Positions 44,091-56,228 of a stretch of DNA of 64,000 nt are shown here, piece by piece. The notes below the pieces were generated by a model. The model saw only the letters and a program-made list of their open reading frames with translations. It searched no databases and was not told the DNA's origin. Source of the DNA: Marsupella aquatica (Eukaryota; Marchantiophyta); NCBI GenBank assembly GCA_973895155.1, contig OZ316895.1, positions 14,818,001 to 14,882,000 on the forward strand, written 5' to 3'. Both the position numbers and the translations under genes were made by a program. How positions within the stretch are numbered: position 1 is the stretch's first letter; the number at the start of each line of letters is the position of its first letter.

Positions 44091-47000
44091 ATGGGGAAAT
44101 CGTCCAAGGACAAGAGGGTAAAGGCTGTGCAAGCCCCTTCTTCATATCCTTATGCCCCATGGAGTTTTAACGATTTGGGAAGTGTGGTGGGAAGTTGGCG
44201 ATTAATGGATTCAGGGTTTAGGGTTTTGGCTATGTACTTTCAATTCCATCGCCCGACTGGGATTGTTATTCGTAATACGCATTCATACGCTCAGTCTCTC
44301 TTTCTCTCTCCCGGTGGACTTTGAAATAATTTGTTCTGCGTCTTTTTTTTGGCGTCTGTTGACTTCAAAGCCTTCTAAATTAAACCTATAGAAATCGTGA
44401 GAGGATCATTTTGCATTGATTAATAATGTATCTATGCTTCTAACTTCAGCTGTATTGTCTATTTATCTTTCAGGACATTTACTATCGAAAGGCAAAGGAG
44501 GAGGGATGGCGTGCTCGCAGTGCTTTCAAGCTCCTACAAATTGATGAAGAGTTTGACATCTTTGAAGGTCTGTAGGCAAGAATGCTTTTCTCAGCCGTTT
44601 CTCCCGTTCTTACACACTACAAACGAATTCCTTAAAACCTCCGCCCTCAAAATCCCGTACTTGTTTTCGGTTCTATGCATTCAGATAATTACGTGCAGAG
44701 CTTAAATCTGCAAACTTGGCTACCTAAAACTTACAATGGAATTGATGTTGCAGGCGTGAAGCATGTGGTTGACTTGTGTGCTGCACCTGGGAGTTGGAGC
44801 CAGGTATTTTTGACCTCAATTGATTCAGGATCTCTGAATGTCTTGAAGGACTCGAGATTTGACATTTTATGGATGTCTGCAAGGTGGGTGCTTTCTTTTT
44901 GATACAGAAGGAGTAATTAGTAAAGTTTAGGACGCAGGCGGATGCTGAGATCACTTTGCTGTGTGTCACTTGTTAATTTAGGTTCTCAGCAGAAAGGTTT
45001 ACTTGCCAGCGAAGGCTGCAGCTGAAGAAAGGTTAGCACTTGCCTGTTTTTCCAAGGATTTGGCCCAAGCAAATGTTTACTGTTCTCACAATTAGAGTTC
45101 TTTTCCTTACTGCTCAATCGCCAACTTACAGATAGCTACCTTTCTTATTGCACGCTTCAGTCACCCCATAAATTGTCTTAAGCAAATATGCAGAGTTCTA
45201 AAATCCTGGCCATCGGTAGACACAATTTGCAAATTCTGAAATGGGTTGTGTCGAGATGGATCGACCAAGACTAACTTCATTGCAACGAGTTGAACAATGA
45301 GATTTTCTCTGTGGGGTTTTTAATCAGCAAAGATGATCTTCCGTTAATTGTGGCCATTGATCTTCAACCAATGGCCCCCATTGAAGGAGTTATTCAAATT
45401 CAGGGTGATATCACAAGTGGCCGAACAGCTGAACTGGTACAACATAGCTTCCCCAGTTCTTTTGCTTTGAGGCTGTTTCACATACTAGTTTCTTTTTCTA
45501 CATGTGGACGTTTGCAAGTAGCAATACTAGACAGGCAAAGGATTTACACTAAGGGCACTGTTTACACAGGTTATTCAACATTTTGATGGTTGCAAGGCAG
45601 ATTTGGTGGTTTGTGACGGTGCTCCCGACGGTACGAAGCCACACACTCTGGTCACGTGTAGCATTTAGTTTGTATACACGGGTATGAGATCTGGGTTTCT
45701 TTGCTTTTCCAAGTACATGGACTCAAAATTTCGACAAGATCTTGGGAATCTGTTTCGGTTGAACGGTTGAGGGTTTGGTTGAGAAAACAGTGGTTGACCC
45801 GTTTGCTTTGTACGTTTGGTGATTGCTTATGTCCTTGACTCCTTCTGTGGCATGTGCCAACAGTAACTGGGCTACACGATATGGATGAATTTGTCCAAAC
45901 ACAATTGATTTTAGCGGTATGGAGCTTTTGAAACATGTGTTTTGGATGAAATTTCGATCATGCCCTTTTGTATTGGCGAAGAGTTGTAGTACAGTAGCCT
46001 TTATTCTTGTGCTGGGGTCCTTATGTTCTGCCGAAATTGCGAGATAGCGTCCACTAATCGGAGAGAGTGGAAAACTATAATGTTTTGATGGGTCCCTATC
46101 TGCTTGTTGTTGATCGACGTGAAAATTTGCGTCTGTGGATATCTCAATTTCACTGCTGGTCTTCATCTAATGATTCAGAGTGGGTATTCACTAAGGGTGA
46201 GAGTAATTGCAGGCCTTGACCATCGTTACCAATGTTCTTCGCAAAGGAGGGAATTTTGTTGCCAAGATCTTTAGAGGGAAGGACATCAGCCTTCTCTATG
46301 CCCAGGTGTGCAGTCTAATGCCTATGTTATTCATCAATTTGGATACTAGGTGTTGTCCCTCGTGAGTGTGGAACAAAGGATTTAGTGAATTCTTTCATCG
46401 TATAGCCTAGTAGTTCATGGGAGTCCTATCAGATAGTACTATTTATGTGCGTTTTCGTCAACTGTAAAGGGACCAGATGAGTACTTGTACAACGCCTTTG
46501 ACTTTTCCCTGACGTTTAAGTGCAGCTGAAGATATTCTTCCCAACTGTGACTTGTGCGAAGCCAAAAAGTAGTCGTAATTCAAGTATTGGTACGCATATT
46601 CCATGGCTTTGGACACTTCCCTTGTCATATTTTTTGATCGCTAATCAATGGTGGATATATAAGTGGTGACGGACTTGTGGACTAGCATTTCGTTGCTTTG
46701 TGCAGGTCACTTGCAGTAAGTGGGAGTTCGTTGATTTTCTCATAATGATTTGCTAAGTTCGCCTTCTTGTTTATGGCAGAGGCTTTTGTTGTCTGTCAAG
46801 GGTATAGTCCTCCAGAGGGCTTCAACTCAAAAGATCTTCAAAAAATGCTTGAAACAATAAGTGGTAAACATGATGACTTAGGTAAGCTGGCCTTCCTGTC
46901 GCTCTCTGATATGCTCATCTTTTCAACGGAGGGTGATTGAATAGTCATATAACAGAAGTACAACATTGAGTCCCAACTCTGAGGAGCTCCTCTACTGAAG

Positions 47001-47433
47001 GGATCAAACCATGCTAAAGGAAGGGTAGGGTGCAGTAAGTGACTTCCATGTTTACTAGTTTTAACCTTATGTGATCAATCTTCCGCGATCAATGTGTTAC
47101 AATCAAGCATGCAAGAGGTTTGGAATTTTCCTCGGTTGTGTTGAGAATAAACCAGGGAAAATGCTCTGACCTGTATGCTTGCTCGTCGCACTTGAAAATA
47201 GGCAGAAGTTGATCATTGCACTCTGTTGTTTGCTGGCAGATTGTAGCAGCTCTTGGCTGGAAGGACCCAACAAGATTATTATCCCATTTTTGGCTTGTGG
47301 GGACTTGAGTGGTTATGACGCTGATCAATCCTATCCTCTCTCAATCTCAACCCAACGACTCGCACCAGTGCAGCCACCCATAGCCCCACCGTACAAAACT
47401 GCAATAGAGCTCGTGAAACACTCTCGACAATAG
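44091..47433 (+). CDS. TRM7: tRNA (cytidine/guanosine-2'-O)-methyltransferase TRM7/FTSJ1, 11 exons
   Basis: Exons: 44091-44117, 44474-44567, 44754-44803, 44982-45031, 45328-45436, 45570-45630, 45864-45916, 46213-46305, 46526-46589, 46780-46881, 47240-47433. All have GT-AG borders and sum to 897 nt (298 residues; the family is about 300-330). The protein starts [20 protein letters not shown] and continues [15 protein letters not shown]. The SAM-binding motif is [15 protein letters not shown]. The K-D-K-E catalytic set is visible in [26 protein letters not shown] and [11 protein letters not shown]. It methylates the ribose of anticodon-loop positions 32 and 34 of certain tRNAs with partner proteins (THADA-like Trm732 and WD-repeat Trm734), in cytoplasm or nucleus. 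All exons are open and the gene looks intact. The C-terminus [17 protein letters not shown] is family-typical. Confidence 0.95.
44214..44227. promoter_or_regulatory. Telo-box-like motif in TRM7 intron 1
   Basis: GGGTTTAGGGTTTT lies about 100 bp after exon 1. Telo boxes (AAACCCTAA) occur in promoters and first introns of many plant translation-related genes, which would fit a tRNA-modification enzyme. Regulatory function is inferred. Confidence 0.45.
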
Positions 47434-49138
47434 CTTCTTTTACGAAGGAAACATTTTAGGTTAGGCAGTGAGCGGACATTTAGAATTTGAATTAGTTTAG
47501 GACAGCAATTTAATCCGCTGCAGTGTATGCTTGTTGTGCTGTCATAATGATCTATTCACACAAGTTAAAGAAAATTGGCAGCAGAAGGACAATGTCCATG
47601 GCTCTACGACACAGCATAGTATGAATGGGGTTGACTAGAAGTGTTATTTAACCAGATGTTTACCAGGCTTGGTTCCTCTGTCCTCAAGAATGAGTTATGA
47701 TAGTTAAGATTTCCAGGAATGTTCACTGAAAATTGTGATACCAAAAAAGTCCAAATCTCCCCTTTTTTTTATGGTGGGGGAGATTTCCTTCCGCCTCTGG
47801 TCGGCAGGCTGTGCTGTAGTGTCTGGCCTGCTGCTCCCTTGGGTTTGTTTTCTCTGTGCCTGCTTATTTGCACCTTATGTGACTACAAAACATTGCCTTT
47901 CTCTAAACAAATATGTAAATCATGAAAGGGTTTTGGGTGTATAAGCATCAGAACGATCCAACAAAACAATGTAACTAACGCACTACAAAAAGCCACTTCC
48001 TTAAGTTTGTGTGTCTGTATGCCCGCATGTTTTCAGAGTATGTGAGTTTTAATTCATTTGACACAACATCGCCTTTCTCTGAAAACTATTTAATTCATGA
48101 CGAGGGTTTAGGGTGCATATAACAGATCTAACAGAACAATGCCACTAATGCACTACAAAAATAGGGGGATCATGGTGTCCATCATGTCACAACTCTCATG
48201 TTCAAACAAGACACTATACATATATAAAATAAAGCTGCCAAAGAACAGAAAACTCCAAAAGGCGAGCCCGGATTCCAAACGGCAAGAGACCAAATAAAGA
48301 AAGGCAAACAAAGGGAAAACCCAGGAAGGCCAAAGAGTAAAGAAAACTTCCCAACTGCAAGAGGCCCAATAAAGAAAGACAAACAAAGGGAAAACCCAGG
48401 AAGGCCAAACTAAGAGTTAAAAAACTAGCAAAGGCAAGAGACCCAATAAAGAAAGACAAACAAAGGGAAATCCAAGTAAGGCCATTGGCCAAAGAGTGAC
48501 AAAAAAAACCAGGAGTCCCCCACTAGATCAAAGGAACGAAATTCTTACTTAAAGAGACCCTTTACAGATCACATCTGAAATCACATCTGAGTCAAAAGTG
48601 TACAAGGCGATATCCGAGTCTACTTTGATATGTGAGATAGATTATCCTAGCTTCAGGGACAGTCCATCCCACCTTCACCGACAAACCTCTCAATTCATCC
48701 CAGCTTAAGTTTCGGACTTTTGTCCACGCATTTGGGATCCTCTATCCCCGTTTGGCGCTTTTGTACTTTTGGAATGGAATAGAAAGGGGAGCTGGACCCA
48801 CACAGAAGTTCGTTTTTGGCTCTACCGTAGTATGAAGAGAATCTGAGATCACCATCGTCCTTTCATCCTGTCTCCGAGTGGGAACTGAGAATGTTTGGTT
48901 TCAATCTGTTCGAAGATTTTCAGCGAGAGGCACTCCCGAACCTGTCCAGCCGATCGATACGTTTTCCTAGATGTTCAAGCAAACCTAGTAGAGAAAGAAT
49001 TGCGGCCTCGATGCATCATGTGCTAGAGTAGGAGATTCCGAGGCCGGGCAGAGTAGCCTCACAGTATGAAGCTGAATGTTCTTGCTCCTCTGTGGTGAGC
49101 TTCACCTCCCTTTGGTGTGTTTGCCGTATCTTACGAGA
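47434..49138. repeat. TRM7 3' region and intergenic repeats
   Basis: No gene. Two diverged copies of a block ending AACGCACTACAAAAA lie at about 47879-47995 and 48059-48164; both contain CATTGCCTTTCTCT-type and AACAAAACAATG-type words. At about 48262-48490 a unit of roughly 75 bp with AATAAAGAAAGACAAACAAAGGGAAA-type sequence recurs three times imperfectly. The final 300 bases are the presumed promoter of the next gene. Confidence 0.6.
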
Positions 49139-52017
49139 ATGCAGGCCCAGGTTCTCTGTTCGTCCTCTGCTGCGGCTGCCTCTTCCCAGTATGACGTCGC
49201 CAATTGTAGACTTTCCAACAATTTTTTGTCAAAGAACAGACTGGCGTTGGAGAAGAAGAGAAGGTTTGGCTCCGTATGCATGAGAAATGGTAGGAAGGGT
49301 CTGCCGGCCATGAGAATTGTGTTTCAGACCGCAAGCAAAGAGTCGGAGAAATCTGTGGCCGAATCTCCTTCAAGTGGGTTGAATGCGAAAGATTTGGAGG
49401 AACGGGATGAGAGCCTGGAGCAGCAGGAATTGCTGTCTAGCACTGGAGCATCGGCACCATATCCTCCTGGCACTTCTTTCAGGGAATTGAGCTTCACGGA
49501 TCATCATCTTCTGCTTCTCGGCTTTGTTGCCTGCCTGGTAAGTAGGCAACCAGAGTATCTAGGAATTTGGTGTCCTTCTGACTGGTACATTATGCATATT
49601 GGAAGAATTTTTACCTGCAGAGTGTGGCTGGAATTTTGTTGTTTCGAACTGATCCGATTCGTCCCAACTCTCGCATTGGTTTTGCTCTCGCTGAGATCTC
49701 ATATGTGTATCACGGGGTGTGAAGCTCATCCATCCTTTTTCCCTGTCTTCACCCGATGTGCTGGGACCTGTGGTTGAGATACATGGGACAGCAGAAGTCT
49801 CGCCACCTACCCTTAGAAGTTGGTGGCGAGAAGGTTACTAACTTGTAGGCAGCAGTAGGGCAGCGGATGCCTTTGCAAGACATGTTTCCGTGTCTGTAAG
49901 AAATTCAGGACCTGTCCTGGTTTTGCGTTTAGAAATGTTCTCCTTCAATTCAATTTGTTCAAAACTTTCAATGTCTGTAAAATTGCTATCCCCATCTGTA
50001 ATGTTGAGTTAAGGTCAGTCCTTGAGCACTGTGAATGAGAATTGATTCTACTGGTCATTTAGTATGATTTTTCCATGTAGCTTAGAAACACTAAAATGTA
50101 TCTCTGCACTCTCACTTTGTGATTTGTCAACTTCTCATTGATTTGTGTGTGCACCGTGCAGATGACCGGCGCTTTGTCTTGTGTTATGCTTGCGGCTATC
50201 CCTACTCTGATTGTATGATTCTGCTCCACTCTCAAGCTCCTGTTTTTCTGTTGATGTGTGAGAGTTCACTCCTGCTTTAGCCTTGGGTTTCGTGTCAGGA
50301 GGCATGACGTGTGTTCCTCTTTGGATTGCTTGCCCTAAAGGTGCTGCAAGCTCGTAGAACTAAGATAGTCGTTGTAAGATGACAGATCAGGCTTAGTGGA
50401 GTACACATGAATCTCTTGTTCACTCAATTACTAGGGACCACGGTTAGAATGAAACCTTTAAAGTTAGAAAATAGAGTTTTGTATATCGAAGGTTTGTATG
50501 CATTTCTAGAGAACGTTCGGGACGGGTACTGTTCGCTTTTTCTGCGTCACTTGAAGACTCTGAAACTATTACGAGTTTAGGTGGCTTACATTTTTGGAAT
50601 GAAAGGCCCGAAAAGAATTGGGCCCCGTCATTTTAGACAGGCTCCGCTGACTAGTGGTTTTCGTGTAGGCCATGAAGAAAGCTGCTGAGTCATTAGGAAA
50701 ACTAGCAGATACTGCGCGGGAGGAGCTTCCTGGGACAATGGCTGCTGTCAGATTGTCTGGAATGGAAATCAGTGATCTGACAATGGAACTAAGTGATCTA
50801 GGGTACGTTTGAAAGCGAAGAGCTTAGCTTCCTGTTTTTCGTTTTGATGTCGATTTGGGTTCCTACATTGCAGTGTCCTTCCACATATTGGAAAGTGAGT
50901 TGTGTTGTAGATGGTTGATGAAAATTGCGCATCTTTGAGGGTAGATTTGCAATTATGAACCTGTTGCTACAGCATCTTTGGCGTATAGGTCTCCGTCCCT
51001 GGCCTCTCCCATGACACGCTGTAGTCGTGTTGGGTAAACAAAAGCCTATGCTGTTTAGTTACATGCTGATGAGCTTTTGAATTGTTAATCACTTGTATGC
51101 TGTGATTCTCACTTCTGACAGTATACTCGGTCTGCATTGCAGTCAGGAAATATCTGCAGGGGTGAGAAATTCTTCTCGTGCAGTTCGTGCTGCTGAGGAT
51201 GGCCTTCGCCGTATTGGCAATTTTACTTCTGTTGGTGAGAAACTGTCCAGGCCTTGACATTTAATGTCTGGTAGAAGAGTCTATTAGATTTGGGTCCTAG
51301 TACACCTTCGCCTGCTACTGCGACTTGGAGTTCTTCATTATAGAATTGAGGATTCCTGATCTGGGATCTCTGATTGTGAAGGTAAGATTTGAACTGCATT
51401 GGAATAATATCGTAGGAGAGTTTTCAGTTGAACTCTTCCACACCCACGCATACTCCCCCAAAGAAGCCTGGCGAGCATTTGTGTGACCTAAGATTGTAAA
51501 TGGAAGGAGAGCTACTTGTCAAACATGGAGGCCATAATAATTAATCATGGAAACGGTCGTTCATTTCCATTACAAAGTTGAGATGCCTTTCAAACACAAC
51601 AACCTTCTTCCGGGTATGGTAGTACAGAAGATCAAGGTTCATTCAAGTTCACATGTGCATTTACCTTAACCTGAAAGGTTTGGAAGTGAAATCTGGTAAG
51701 TTTGGCCATCTGAATCAGTCGCTCCCCACGATGTTGCCAATAAACATCCTGGAATTTATGAAATTGAAGTTTTGAGGACACCTTTGCCAACCAAATTTGT
51801 GCTCTTCACTGGGATAGCTGTGCTGCAGGAGAGGGTGAACGGGCAGGTGGAGGTGGCGAGGCCAGCAGTGGCTCGCGCAGCAAGAAGTACTCGAGAGGCA
51901 CTGATGCGAGCTCGCAGTTTGGTGCACAGCTTGATAACTCTGGCTCGTCTGTCTAGCTGGTTGGGTCGGTTCTGGACATTCATCAGGCCTTGGGAAAGAA
52001 AAGTAATATCTTCTTAG
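49139..52017 (+). CDS. Plastid-targeted membrane protein, conserved in plants, function unknown
   Basis: Five exons, 49139-49537, 50162-50212, 50669-50802, 51143-51234 and 51818-52017, with GT-AG borders, sum to 876 nt (291 residues). The start MQAQVLCSSSAAAASSQYDV is Ser/Ala-rich, followed by basic residues, and looks like a chloroplast transit peptide. An upstream in-frame start at 49076 would put a hydrophobic leader in front and is less likely. A Glu/Ser-rich mature N-terminus leads to one membrane helix (HHLLLLGFVACL joined to MTGALSCVMLAAIPTLI). After it comes AMKKAAESLGKLADTAREEL and MAAVRLSGMEISDLTMELSD, a helical region reminiscent of DUF948-type proteins, and a basic C-terminus (SWLGRFWTFIRPWERK). 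Likely a thylakoid or envelope membrane protein. The fifth exon's acceptor (GGGATAG at 51811-51817) was chosen because it keeps the frame. Confidence 0.8.
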
Positions 52018-53680
52018 TCTCGGTAGAATTATGTCCTTTCAAAGAAATATATAGATAATGTCATTCTTATAATTCCCTGAGAAGCATATGATGGGTATTT
52101 CAACAGCTCTTAAAATCGCTCGACTCGGTGGTAGCATCCGATCTGGCCTACTTTTGTGCGATTGTTGTAAGCGGTTGGAAGAGCACGGTGGAGGAGGTGC
52201 TGAAGATGAAGCGATTGCACTCCATACTTTTGCTGCAGTACTCCCTATAAACATTTTGAACATGATGCAGGTGCCCAAAGTCGATAGAGGTGGAGGCCAA
52301 CAAGTACAAAAGTATAATTGAGTGTCAGCAGATTTGATACTGAGTGCCGGAAATTAATGTTGCTTGTAGTAATCGTTCATCAAATAGGAGGAGGCAGTGA
52401 GGCAAGGCAGGATGTTGATGTCAACCTGGGGTAAAGGAAGTAAATGGAAGAATCCTGCAATGAAGGTGGCCTATTGAATAGCCCTAAGAAATTTGTTGCT
52501 GCAAATGGAGAGCACGTGATTCATGCCTTAGTGTCTGCTCATTTAATGGATGGATCGCTTCCAAAAGGCATTGACACTTCTTCTAAACCAAGTAGGAAAA
52601 CGATGGTCGATATGTCTTGATCGAGCGAATGTAGGGTATTCGTGCGTTTTGATTTGCGTTTTCATTGATGAAGGACGAATATGGAGTTCCTCTATGGACA
52701 GGTGGGAATCTAGAATGTCCGCAATAGCTGTGGCAAAATAACATGACAGACGTCACTGAGGAAGCTCATGAGGCTTTGTGTAACTAAACTCCTAATTCCG
52801 TGGAAAAGCTCATGTGGACTTGTGCAAGTAAACTCTGAGTCCCCTCCAACACTAAAAGGGGACAATTTATATCCTTGTGGACACGTTAAGTTTTACATTA
52901 TGCTTAAACCACACTTGCCCACATAAAAGCCCCCTTAAGTTTTTAAAATCACACTTGCCCGGATAAAAGCCCCCTTAAGTTTTTGTCTATGCTTAAACTA
53001 CTCCCTCATTGCTCCTCCTCATTCCATTCCAGTGATGAAGAGTGTCTCACCATAAAAGGTGGAGCACTCACCACCTTTTGTGGAGCTCAAACCTATTCCT
53101 GAATTGGAATTGTGCACTTTATAATGAGAGCTATGGGTAACCTGAAATTCTTTATAGGTGCAGTTGTGGTTTAACAAAATTATGGCCACATTCCTCAATA
53201 AGGTCTAGGAGTTATTGGATCTATGTTTGATGAGTTTTCATGGTTCTCTTTTTCACTCTTTGCACCCTCTAAGAAGTAAATGACTGTGATACTGGACCTT
53301 AGAACTCTAAAGACTAACTCTTTTTGACATAAAAAAAAGGCAAACATTTCTACAAAGGAAGGGTCTTATCTTGGTAAAATGTACCATTTCATAATGGTTG
53401 AAGTGAATATTGACCGTCCATTTGAGCATCTTGTTGAATGCTAGTCTTGTTAAATGTTGTGATAAATTACATGGGAGTTTCAATTTTCACGAAATGAACC
53501 ATCGTTATTTTGATAATCCAGATTCTAAATATTCAACCTGGAGCCAAGCCTGGGGCAACCCTAAACAACTTGTAGTGGTTTGGTATATCCACATCATTTG
53601 AACCAAAACAAATACCAAATAAACAACATATTGATTACAAGAATAAAAGGATGGAGGATGCTGGAGAACATTTTAAAATA
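52018..53680. other. 3' region of the plastid-protein gene and intergenic
   Basis: No supported gene. A 77-codon frame at 52088-52321 has no motif and is probably 3' UTR. A unit of about 40 bp (ACACTTGCCC...AAAAGCCCCCTTAAGTTTTT) is duplicated at 52910-52986. The remainder is AT-rich. Confidence 0.45.
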
Positions 53681-53997
53681 TGACGTTTTTCTCAACGATA
53701 AGATCACAAATCAACCCATGCACACGTAGTCGACACAATCAATATATGTGGTTCACCTCTTCGCCAAGGCTACATCAACACGAAAATGAAAGCTTTTCTT
53801 AAGAGTAGACTCGTTAATAGTATGGAGTCTCAACAAACCAAGAGCTCTCTCTCTCGCTCTGTGGATAAATGGTGGCACTTGACTTACAGTATAAAAATTA
53901 AAACATACATACAACCAGCCCTATTCTACGCCCATATCATATACCAACATATACTCCATCTAAATATGTAACTCATGGATTAGGTTTAAGCTCAACA
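53681..53997 (-). repeat. Degenerate LTR-like fragment
   Basis: Words in the order of the minus-oriented copia LTR are recognisable: AGTCGACACA, ATGTGGTTCACCTC, CCAAGGCTACATC, AAAGCTTTT, and an end in GCTCAACA. No flanking duplication was found and the borders are uncertain. It is older than the solo LTR that follows. Confidence 0.42.
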
Positions 53998-54132
53998 TAA
54001 CCGCCTCCCTGGCGGCAGCCCTAAAAAAAAGTAACGGCCGCATATCCTCTGGCCGCTGCATCCTAAGATCCCCTGGCTAGCTTATAAAAGCAAAGAAACT
54101 GATCACTACGCTCATTCTCTGATCAACTCTTT

Positions 54133-54476
54133 TGTTAGATATTGCTCTAGTCTTGTGACTCATGAGCTAACCATAGTTAGTCTAAATCGGGTTAGGACTT
54201 AGCTAATGTTAGCGGTAGTGTTGTTGTGCATATAGCCAGGGCTGATGCCAAACCCTGGTGGAATTTAGGCTCATTGTTACGGAGCTAGTTGAGAGATAGG
54301 GAGAGCTTGTGCTATGGATGCTTGGTATGGCCGGTCGGCCTAGAGTGCAGTAAAGCTCTTGTGTGTTCCCGTGGACGTAGCCTCATGTGAAGGTGAACCA
54401 CGTATCTCTCTGTGTCGACTATTGTGCGTTGGATGGTCCATGGGCTTGCCATTGCAAATGTCGTCTATGCTCAACA
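54133..54476 (+). mobile_element. Solo LTR of the same family as the young copia element
   Basis: 344 bp, exactly the LTR length of the element at 25089-31910, from TGTTAGATATTGCTCTAG to TCTATGCTCAACA, in plus orientation. It is flanked by the perfect 5 bp duplication TCTTT (54128-54132 and 54477-54481). It is slightly more diverged from the element's two LTRs than they are from each other. It arose by LTR-LTR recombination of a former full element. Confidence 0.93.
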
Positions 54477-54481
54477 TCTTT

Positions 54482-55365
54482 CAGCACTTCTTCTCAAGAG
54501 TAGTAAAATACTAGAGAGATCCATGACTGCGCTTGACTATGTTTTCTCCCAACATTTTTGTCTACTCCCTTCTCTCAACAGTAGCAAAGTACTCGTGAGA
54601 TCCATGATTGCTCCTGATTATGTTGTTTCCAAGACATCCAGCTACATTGGAAGTTGTAATTTATCTTTGGACTATTCCTTCTGACAGATTCTTTAGCTAT
54701 AGTGACTTCTTCACACCTTTTCTTTGGCAACTGTCGTAGCTTTCTTGCTTGTTATTTTCTACCAATTATTTACTGCTCTGGAGCATCTATTGGAGTGCCT
54801 TCTGCACAAAGCAATATTTTGTCAGTTTTTTCACACGGGCTCCACCAATATGGCACGAGGACCACAGGTATGACACAGGATTCGCTTGGCTTGAACAAAG
54901 TATTTCCTAATTATTTCTTACTCCTTCTTTCTGTATAGTGCTAGCCTGAAATTAATGTACTTCTCCCCGTTACCGCCGCGGTTCAATGGTAGCAAAAACG
55001 TACAACAAGAATCATTTTTTTTGGAAAATTTGATTCACCCTGGGGACGGGGGCTGAATGACGACCTCAGGGATGTATTGCAATCTGTGTCCACTGCTCTT
55101 TAATTTCAGTTGATGGTCTACCTCTGTTTGCTTGACCAGCTTATATGAGGCACCGCTTGGAAAAAAAATCCCCTCAATATTAAGGGTCTTCCTGATCTAG
55201 TGGCACTTGAGGTGTGACTCTGGATTTTCTCACATATATAAGAGATTATTATCAGTCTTAATATTTCACACTTGACCTGATTCTTACTTATTGTGTTATG
55301 ATTTATCGTTTATTTGTATCCCATGCCATATGCTAATGATACCTAGTCTAATTGATCTGTCCAGT
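54482..55365. other. Intergenic, with a short tandem duplication
   Basis: Two related units at about 54490-54560 and 54565-54632 share AGTAGTAAAATACT/AGTAGCAAAGTACT and GAGATCCATGA. They make a 90-codon open frame look repetitive. No gene is supported. Confidence 0.4.
55363..55365. repeat. Target-site duplication (AGT) at the visible end of CACTA copy 2
   Basis: The bases just outside the CACTA terminus are AGT. The matching copy lies beyond the window, so the duplication cannot be confirmed here. Confidence 0.6.
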
Positions 55366-56228
55366 CACTAGTAGAAACCGGGGTGTTTTATGACTAAAGT
55401 TTGGGGGGTATCAAGCCAGTCGTAATTTTGACATAGCGTCTTATTTAAAGTGACTGAAATCGAGTGGTCAGCTATGTGACTAGGGTTTAAGACACATTTT
55501 GTGACTAATAACGACCAAATCCGTACTTGGGCATTTTGGGATTTGGAGAAGGTGTAGTCTTACAAATGACTGCAAAGTAGTCATTTGTATGACTCAAAAT
55601 GAGGTATGAATTAGTCACAAACAGTCAGTGAGGAAGAGTTTCCTTTTGCATATATGACTGGTGCTATGGTTCAATAATGGAACACAGGCGACTGATTATG
55701 ACTAGTTGGTCTTAAAAGTTTAGAGTGTATGGGCACATTAGTGACAGATGATGACTACAGATGACCAATCATCCTGAAAAATCTTAAGATTGGGCTAGAC
55801 TGGTTGGTCTTATTGGGGACCACGATGTAATATATCACGGTCATATCTTAATGACCCAAAATGACTCATTAGTCTAGTTCACGACTGCATTCTTTGACCC
55901 TTTTGGTCAAAATTTAGACTCGACCTAAGGCAATTGCAGCCTGCACATAGCACTAGAAACATGACTAATAGTCAACTCAAGCATACAAACATACATTCAA
56001 GCACTCAAGCATACAAGTACACAAGTCTTACATGAAAACATGAGAGACAACATAGTTCTATTCGAATCTTAGAACTCATATTAACTATTGAACATACATG
56101 CATAATTTCATACAAACTGTGGATGATCCAGTGAATGATCCAGTGAATCTCAATTCAACTCTGCATTATGAAATATCTAGGTAACATTTGGCACCAATCA
56201 TGCAGTTGTTTCTAAGTTTAGGCTAAAA
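55366..56228. repeat. Terminal and subterminal repeat region of CACTA copy 2
   Basis: Terminal inverted repeat followed by the same TGACTA/AGTCAT word array as at 20620-21240. It lacks the 33 bp present between two TGACTAA words in copy 1. Confidence 0.85.

Noticed and set aside
45723-46166. 147-codon minus-strand frame over TRM7 exon 7
   Set aside because: It spans two TRM7 introns and an exon in antisense and has no recognisable domain; the TRM7 exon chain is well supported.
49076-49138. Upstream in-frame start of the plastid protein
   Set aside because: It would add a hydrophobic leader in front of a transit-like sequence; the start at 49139 gives a normal transit peptide.
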